Source: Branchiostoma lanceolatum (taxonomy: Eukaryota > Chordata > Leptocardii > Amphioxiformes > Branchiostomatidae). Taken from it: a DNA stretch of 64,000 nt. The notes beneath the pieces were generated by a model. It was given only the letters and a program-made list of their open reading frames with translations. It did not search any database and was not told the origin of the DNA. Location: positions 24,685,925 through 24,749,924 of the forward strand of contig NC_089725.1 of assembly GCF_035083965.1 (NCBI RefSeq), in the 5' to 3' direction. Below, piece after piece: positions 58,212 through 64,000 of this stretch (position 1 is its first letter; every line of letters starts with the position of its first letter). The translations under genes and the position numbers were made by a program.

Positions 58212-60971
58212 TTATTCCCAGGAGAAATGTTTCTTCAGGTGAATCTGACAGACCCTCCTCTTGAGGAACTCCCTCCCACACAGCACACATCTGTTGTCCC
58301 CGTCTTGTCCCAGACAATCCTCCACCTGCTGACTGAAGGTGCTGGTGGGAGCACGAATGAACTTCGGGTGAGACGTGCTGATATGTCTGTAGCACTCCCC
58401 TTCACTATCAAAGCTTTCTGAGCAGTATTGGCACCGAGGCTTCCCTTCTTCATTAAGGAAGGGCACATTATGAGCCTTTTGCATGTGGAAGGAAAAGGCC
58501 CAAAATGTGTTATATGTCCTCCTTTGTCCCGACTGGGCTCTACTTGGATCCTTGCTGCACGAATGGCACATTTGACAGATGAAGTAGCCGACTGGTTTGT
58601 TACTTTCTGGGGATTGGACTTCACTTTTTGTTACTGACTGCAAAAGTGTTCCTGTGGGCTGTTGAAGTTTGTCTGGCAAACCTACCACTTTCAAGGCCTC
58701 GTGAAGATTGGTGTGGAACAACAGCTGCCCTAAAGATGGAAAACACTGGCCACAAACTGGGCAGGAGTCCGAGACATTCTCTGATGTATTCTGGAACTGC
58801 TGATGAGAACTTTGTAGGTGAGAGAAGAAAAGTATTTCATCCTTGAAGCTCTTACCACAGCAGTGGTAACCAAGTTCCTTCTCATTCTTACTTCTTTCCT
58901 TTGTTTGTGCTTGGGTCTCCCCTGGAGTGTGCATATCAGTTGAGTCAAGAACAGTCTCAGCATTTACTGCTAGTGTTTCTGTCTCATCTGTCTTGACCTG
59001 TTGTTTGGATGCATGACTTTTAAGGGCATTTTTTCTTGGTCTACCCAGGTGTGGCTTTTCTGCAAAACTTTTGCCATGATCTTTTACCAGGTTTGCTGCT
59101 GTTGATACATCACTTGATTTGCTTTCTGCACTGGTGACTTCTGTACCAGGGTACTTCCTTTTGATCACCCTGCCACTTTTGCTTTTGATAACTTTGCCAG
59201 TTGTTTTGAGCTTGTCTGTTGTTTTGATATTGTCTGTTGTTTTGATCTTGTCTGTTGTTTTGATCTTATCAGCATCCTTCTCATTTGAAGCCTTGATCAA
59301 ACTTTTGACAAAGGAATATCTGCCTGTGTACCTGCTTTCCTCATTTTCAGCTGTATGTTTCCTTTTCTTCTTTCTCAACTTCTTACTTTTTCTTTCTTTC
59401 AACTCTTCTTCTGCAGGGACAGAATCTGGTTTAGATTCTGAGACAGAATCTTTACGTTTCCATTCGAGCAGTTTTTCCATCCCTTTTGGCTTCTTTTTCT
59501 TCTTACGCTTTTCTTTATTCTGGCTGGAAACTTCTTCTTTCTCAGACTCAACCTTAACTTCAATTGAATCTTCCTCAGTTTTAACATCATCAACCTTACA
59601 GCTATCCATCTCTGTAGGAAGATTTTCAGGTTGATTTTCAACCTCTATATCTGACAACTTCCAACGACGCTTCCTACTACTAGTGATATCTTTCTTGACA
59701 AAGTGTCCCTTCAAGTGTACAAAGTACAGTCTCTCCTTTGTGAACAACCTTTGGCAGAAGACACACTTCAACTCTTGTCCTGATTCTGCTCGGCTTCTGA
59801 CATTCTTAACACACTCGTTGAAGACGTTTGTAGCTTTTCGGACATGGTAGTGTTCTATGTGTTCATAGAGAGCACTCAAATCTGGAAATTCTTCCACACA
59901 TACTTGACACTGAGGGTTTCCTTGATCATTGAGAGGTGGCACTTTGTGAATATTCTCCAGGTGCCTTGAGAATGCACCATACAAGTAGTAAGTTCTTGAT
60001 TTTGATGTGCAATAGTAACAGTCAAAGGAGCCCTTTGGTGGCTGAATCTTCTTCCCAGTAGATTGCTTGTCAGCATAAGGTTCCTTTGTGTCTTCACTGC
60101 TTCCCTCAAAGATGATGTCAAGCAAATCCTTCAGTTGAGAGTTTGAAATTTTCACAATCTGGTCATGAAGGCTGTAGAGTCGTTCTTCTGAGAAGACCTG
60201 ACCACACGTCTCGCATGTGAAGGACTCCGACAGGTTGCCTTCAAAGCCTGATCCAGCAACAAACCCTTCACTATGAACCTCTTTGAGATGTGCAAAGAAC
60301 AGCTCTTCTGATGAAAATTCATGCCGACAGCACATAAAGGACAGGTTCTGAGTACAAGTAGCTGGCTGGAATGCACTTGAAGGAAGAGATGTTTGAGTTT
60401 GTGCCTCCTGTAAAGCATTGGCCTCAGCTGAGTTAGAAGTCAGAGTACTGGTACTGCAGGTGACATCCAGTTTGGAGGAAGCCTCTACAGTCTGACTTTC
60501 ATTGCCAGTGTCCAGCTTTTGGGACTGTTTCTCACTTGTATAGGCAACATCTTTTGAGGTTTCCAATGCATCTGTAGAATGAGTTAGGCCTACCTTATTT
60601 GTATGGGATCCAGTTGCACTTGCGTATTCCTTAGAGTTGTTCTGACTGCTCTCTGCAAGAGACCAAACCGACTCTATCTTAAGAGGATACGAGTCCTGAT
60701 ATGATACAAGTCCTGAGTCCACAACAAATACTTTGCGATCGGCACCGGTCTTGTTTTCTGAAAATGCTCCCCCTCTGCTTCCCCAGTACCCATCTCCTGC
60801 GGAGGGTGGAAGAATTCCACCAGGAAGAGTACCATAGAAGGGAGCTGACATGGGGATAGCAAGATAGCTACCTGCTGGGATAGTGATCACAGAACCTGAG
60901 CCTGCAACATTTTCCACTTCATTGCCCATCCTGTGGAGATACAGCGGCACTGCATCTGGGCAGTACTCCAT
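58212..60971 (-). CDS. C2H2 zinc-finger protein with duplicated finger module
   Basis: One large exon encodes 919 residues from ATG 60971 (MEYCPDAVPLYLHRMG). Two modules of the same plan are visible. N-module, about 212-424: CCRHEFSSEELFFAHL, CETCGQVF, CYYCTSKS...GAFSRHLENIHKVP, CQVCVEEF...HIEHYH, CVFCQRLFTKERLYFVHL. C-module, about 703-919: HCCGKSFKDEILFFSHL, CPVCGQCF, CQMCHSCSK...WAFSFHMQKAHNVP, CQYCSESF...HISTSH, CVLCGREFLKRRVCQIHL. Between them are a Lys-rich nuclear-localisation-like run, a four-fold degenerate (D/N)KIKTTD repeat (about 567-590) and an AT-hook-like GRPRKN (about 643). Nuclear DNA or RNA binding is likely but the target is unknown. An acceptor at about 61053 (TTGTTTCAG) implies an upstream non-coding exon. 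I do not recognise an orthologue. Confidence 0.85.
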   Translation of the reverse strand: MEYCPDAVPLYLHRMGNEVENVAGSGSVITIPAGSYLAIPMSAPFYGTLPGGILPPSAGDGYWGSRGGAFSENKTGADRKVFVVDSGLVSYQDSYPLKIESVWSLAESSQNNSKEYASATGSHTNKVGLTHSTDALETSKDVAYTSEKQSQKLDTGNESQTVEASSKLDVTCSTSTLTSNSAEANALQEAQTQTSLPSSAFQPATCTQNLSFMCCRHEFSSEELFFAHLKEVHSEGFVAGSGFEGNLSESFTCETCGQVFSEERLYSLHDQIVKISNSQLKDLLDIIFEGSSEDTKEPYADKQSTGKKIQPPKGSFDCYYCTSKSRTYYLYGAFSRHLENIHKVPPLNDQGNPQCQVCVEEFPDLSALYEHIEHYHVRKATNVFNECVKNVRSRAESGQELKCVFCQRLFTKERLYFVHLKGHFVKKDITSSRKRRWKLSDIEVENQPENLPTEMDSCKVDDVKTEEDSIEVKVESEKEEVSSQNKEKRKKKKKPKGMEKLLEWKRKDSVSESKPDSVPAEEELKERKSKKLRKKKRKHTAENEESRYTGRYSFVKSLIKASNEKDADKIKTTDKIKTTDNIKTTDKLKTTGKVIKSKSGRVIKRKYPGTEVTSAESKSSDVSTAANLVKDHGKSFAEKPHLGRPRKNALKSHASKQQVKTDETETLAVNAETVLDSTDMHTPGETQAQTKERSKNEKELGYHCCGKSFKDEILFFSHLQSSHQQFQNTSENVSDSCPVCGQCFPSLGQLLFHTNLHEALKVVGLPDKLQQPTGTLLQSVTKSEVQSPESNKPVGYFICQMCHSCSKDPSRAQSGQRRTYNTFWAFSFHMQKAHNVPFLNEEGKPRCQYCSESFDSEGECYRHISTSHPKFIRAPTSTFSQQVEDCLGQDGDNRCVLCGREFLKRRVCQIHLKKHFSWE

Positions 60972-61207
60972 TGTGGCAGTCTTTATTTGCTCCCTGGCTG
61001 TTTCTTTTATGCTGACTAAAATCCTTAATACCAGTAATCTGTTGGCAAAGCCTTCTGAAACAATGAAGCACACACACTGCCGTATATTCAGACACTGCTA
61101 CATATACACAGCAATAGGATACCAGGAACTTGATAGAAAAGCTATTGTACCAAGAGCAAAAAAAGTACAAAGTACTATGGAATGAGAAACAGGCTAATTG
61201 TCCAAAG

Positions 61208-61965
61208 TTAACGAGATGGGTTCTCAGTGTTGTTGGTGGAGGGATTCTCATGCAGCAGCTGCAGAGCCAGGTCTGTCCACTTCTGCTCCTGTTCCTTCAG
61301 CGACTCAGTAGGGCCTCCGTTGTCCTGTCAGGTGAGATAAAGCAATCATACTGTTACTACATGTATTTACAATGCAACGTACAAATTGTTTCACTGTTTT
61401 CAATACAACATTTGGTATGTATGCTAAGACAAAATTAAGGGGTGAAACTTTTACAGACTTAGTGTTCTCTCGCCAGTTCTCTCATGAGAAGTCAAAGGCC
61501 CCATTCTGTGTAATCTTCATAATGGCAGAAACAAAATTGATTCTGAAATTACTGGTTCTTAAACATTTTTATCCACATGCCAAGTACTGCCCTTGTCAAA
61601 AGGCTTCTGTCTACAGTACGAAAAGAGGACACAGACTATTTACACTGTAACTACAAGGAGGGTGACAAATACTGAAATTTGGGTGCAAAAGTTAGGTGTG
61701 ACAGGCCGTTCAGTGTAATGTAACCAGGCCAGCTGCTGCCACGTTGCGTGCCTGCGAAGCTGGTGTGTTACGCCGAAGGGCGGTTATACCGGCAATACAG
61801 ATACAGATACAGAAATAGGTGAGCCAGAAACCACACCTGTTCCTGTTCTGGGTCTGGCAACTCCATCTGGGGAACATCGATGTCGTCCATGGGCAGCTGG
61901 TCATCTCGCCAGTCCTGGTCAACTATGTCCAGCAGTCGGCCATCACGCTGCACCTCACTGTCCAT
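61208..61965 (-). CDS. ANAPC13: Anaphase-promoting complex subunit 13
   Basis: Family role: small subunit of the APC/C ubiquitin ligase that stabilises its TPR lobe and supports mitotic exit. Two coding exons, 61837-61965 and 61208-61324, join in phase 0 to give 81 residues (human 74). The N-terminus MDSEVQRDGRLLDIVDQDWR matches the family almost residue for residue, followed by LPDPEQEQDNGG, TES.KEQE.KWTDLAL and LHEN. The C-terminal tail is longer and variable (PSTNNTENPSR). The start has CCATGG context directly after an acceptor at 61968, so a 5' UTR exon lies upstream. No poly(A) hexamer is seen before the next gene's acceptor; the first is at about 60982-60988, inside the 5' leader of the zinc-finger gene. 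Confidence 0.95.
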
Positions 61966-62159
61966 GGCTACAGAAAACATGCAATGATGCAAGCAACAAC
62001 ATAAGGACATCTGATAGTTTTAACAGCTACTATGGACATACTGATGTTGTGTTTGGCGACTTCTTAGGGAGGTAAAGACATCTCTTTCCCTAACCGTGGA
62101 TGCTCTGTGGAAGGCACTGTATAAACTATAACTTTGGCAATATTGTGCCTCCAGGAGGT

Positions 62160-62200
62160 ACCAAGGAGGTTAAATTCAGAGTGTGTGTAACCTCCTTGGT
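62160..62200. repeat. Short foldback, CCAAGGAGGTTA family
   Basis: ACCAAGGAGGTTA at 62160-62172 and TAACCTCCTTGGT at 62188-62200 form a perfect 13-bp stem with a 15-base loop. A lone arm (CAAGGAGGTTA) follows near 62262. Confidence 0.65.
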
Positions 62201-62574
62201 TGTACATTCTGACTTTCTGTGATCTTGAGACGAACATCCTATATCTTTAGGTACCCATAGCACAAGGAGGTTATATCACGGTGGAAAAAATTCTGTGGGA
62301 TACGCTTGTTTTTTATTAATAGAATATTTTGCATAATTTGTGTCCCCAGTTTCCTCATCAAACAAATTTGGCCATCGCTAATGTATGAATAGGAATCAGA
62401 CATTCGAGATATATCAAGATGACGAAGATCGCGGTAAAAAAATAGTTTTCCAAGGAAGCTAATGAAATAATAATATAACGTTATATAAATTTTATGGGAA
62501 AAACATGGCTGTTTTTCTGGGATACGAGCTAGACAGCAAATCACGATGTTAAATGACCAAAACGTATTTCTCAC

Positions 62575-62620
62575 CTTTCTCTGGGGGTAGATCACAACCG
62601 TGGGCTTATCCTCCTTGTCT
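62575..62620 (-). other. Possible upstream exon of ANAPC13 or the zinc-finger gene
   Basis: A 46-base segment has an acceptor-like CGTAG on its 5' side and a good donor (AAAG|GTGAGA). It can read DKEDKPTVVIYPQRK, but that frame does not join to either downstream gene, so a 5' UTR exon is more likely. No family recognised. Confidence 0.3.
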
Positions 62621-62639
62621 CTACGATATTATAAAAACG

Positions 62640-63599
62640 CCAAAATTATGATTTTACATGAATTCAATAATATCACAGCATCTGATCGCCTTCGAATTCC
62701 CTCCCTCCAGTCATGACGTTTGTAGACTTTGGTGGTGTCAAAGGTCAAAGTTTGAGAAATGGCGGGAACAGGAAAAAATATAGTCAAAATCAATTATATC
62801 TCTCCAATGTGCTTTGTAAAGGCTGTTCTTACGCTTTTTAAAAATATTCTATGTGTGAGATATATAAACGTTGAGTGATTAGCTTTCATCTGTATTTCTA
62901 ACGAGATGTCAAAGGTCAGAGTTTAGCCGGTAAAATATGGCTGCTGTACACACAGGTCGCGGCGGGAGAAAAGAATTTTGACTAAGATAATCTAACGAGG
63001 ACTGTACAGTACAGGTTTCTACTCTGTGGTATGACTTGATTTTACTACTTATCTTATACAATAATGTTAAGTCCATTTTGTATTCCACATTTCTAGCGAA
63101 AAGTTAATATTTGCGCTGCTCCCTTCCAAGACATAGCACTGTCACCAAGGAGGTCTTCGATTGATACGTCCTTGGTGTTTAATTACCGGTTCCGCCCCCA
63201 TCCCCGTACTGTTTTCATGGTACTGTTTTATTTCAACATCTTCCTGTATTAAGTGCTGAGTTCGTAAATTTCCTAATGTGCACTTCGCCTCTTAGACACG
63301 TAGAAGATTATCAATTTATCAATATAAAGATTTCTTGGTAATTTACATGTTCTTTGGAAGAGTCACATGCTTTTGCTATCTTAGCCCAGATCTAAATACA
63401 TGTACATGTGTCTATAATTGTAGGCAACCGGTATAGCAGCATTTCAGTCTAACACACCCCAGGCATATGCCAATCTTGGCAAGCTATTATGTATACAGTT
63501 CCATGTGGAGGCTTTCCAGTACCTGTCGCAATTGAAAAGTAAGGTGAAATAAACCTCCATGGTATAGATGTAACGTTACTTTTTCTATTTGCTTTGTAG
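62640..63599. promoter_or_regulatory. Divergent promoter region between ANAPC13 and the right-edge gene
   Basis: Genes leave this interval in both directions. It contains two copies of TGTCAAAGGTCA(A/G)AGTTT at 62736 and 62907, each with the nuclear-receptor half-site AGGTCA. A foldback (CACCAAGGA/TCCTTGGTG) lies at 63143-63177. No protein-coding exon was recognised, though a 5' UTR exon for the plus-strand gene should lie here. Confidence 0.4.
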
Positions 63600-63604
63600 A
63601 CACC

Positions 63605-63740
63605 ATGGCATTGATAGCAGCTTTAAGGAGAACATGTTGTACAGCGCTGGAGGGAAGACTTCCAAGGCTGGCAAGGTTGTATGGAAACAGTAGGACTAGG
63701 GCATTGTCCTTTCTCTCATCATCTTCCAATGTTGATCATG
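63605..63740 (+). CDS. First coding exon of a probable mitochondrial protein (runs off right edge)
   Basis: An acceptor (TTTGTAG|ACACC) precedes a good ATG (ACCATGG at 63605), and the exon ends at a clear donor (CATG|GTAAGC) after 45 codons plus one base. The peptide MALIAALRRTCCTALEGRLP and its continuation is rich in Arg, Leu, Ala and Ser with no acid except one Glu and a terminal Asp, the composition of a mitochondrial targeting sequence. The rest of the gene is outside the window, so the product cannot be named. Confidence 0.55.
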
Positions 63741-64000
63741 GTAAGCCCATCTTTAAAGGAATTATGGGAAAGATGTTGGTGTTGTAGAAACCTTTATGTA
63801 ACCTTTATTGTCATTGGATGTGAAGAAAATTCCCATTTCCCCAAATTCCGGTTTAGCACTGGTAGCAAAGTTCACCACCAAGAGTACTAGTAGTTAATTC
63901 TCTGGCACATGGCCATTGAAGTCAACAATCCATAGTCTGTGGTACCTGGAGACACCTACTAAGGAACAAATGATAAATGTAAAATTTGTACATTAGTGCA

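Overview
The window reads as invertebrate-chordate genomic DNA, most likely amphioxus (Branchiostoma). The genes are intron-rich and encode deuterostome-type proteins of near-human length with clear GT/AG introns. Introns and gaps are full of small palindromic DNA transposons, tRNA-like SINEs and two LINE types. Other deuterostomes such as hemichordates cannot be excluded from sequence alone. I see no CRISPR array, bacterial operon, rRNA or free-standing tRNA gene, and no recognisable viral fossil.

Layout. 37-3676 (-): the 5' part of a TANGO1/MIA3-like gene running off the left edge. 5744-9611 (+): an unrecognised two-exon gene with an RRM-like end; its intron holds a long GT microsatellite and a 1.4-kb repeat element. 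9800-11590: repeat-rich gap. 11598-23665 (+): kanadaptin (SLC4A1AP), 13 coding exons; intron 8 is swollen by a 0.67-kb direct-repeat structure, one copy of which is split by an almost full-length LINE. 25281-32476 (-): CDK5RAP3 (C53/LZAP), 14 coding exons, converging on kanadaptin and carrying a 5'-truncated CR1/jockey-type LINE in an intron. 32929-33740 (+): hydroxypyruvate isomerase (HYI), one exon with one apparent frameshift, head-to-head with CDK5RAP3. 35327-36151 (-): single-exon forkhead gene of the FoxQ2 class with TATA and CCAAT elements. 36.3-41.5 kb: gene-poor. 44952-56256 (-): beta-secretase (BACE), nine coding exons, probably with a long 3' UTR. 58212-60971 (-): C2H2 zinc-finger protein built from two copies of one finger module. 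61208-61965 (-): ANAPC13, immediately upstream of and in the same direction as the zinc-finger gene. 63605 onward (+): first coding exon of a probable mitochondrial protein leaving the right edge.

The genes do not form one pathway, but several belong to secretory or quality-control biology: TANGO1 (ER export of bulky cargo), CDK5RAP3 (UFM1-linked ER-phagy), BACE (membrane protein shedding). The most interesting local signals are a four-fold IDWG-like motif array in CDK5RAP3, the duplicated five-finger module, a pre-miRNA-sized 33-bp hairpin near the BACE 3' region, a dispersed foldback family with CCAAGGAGGTTA arms, the nested LINE, the close ANAPC13/zinc-finger arrangement, and the RRM-like orphan gene. 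Exon joins were worked out by hand from splice sites, reading phase and remembered family sequences. No alignment or expression data were available.
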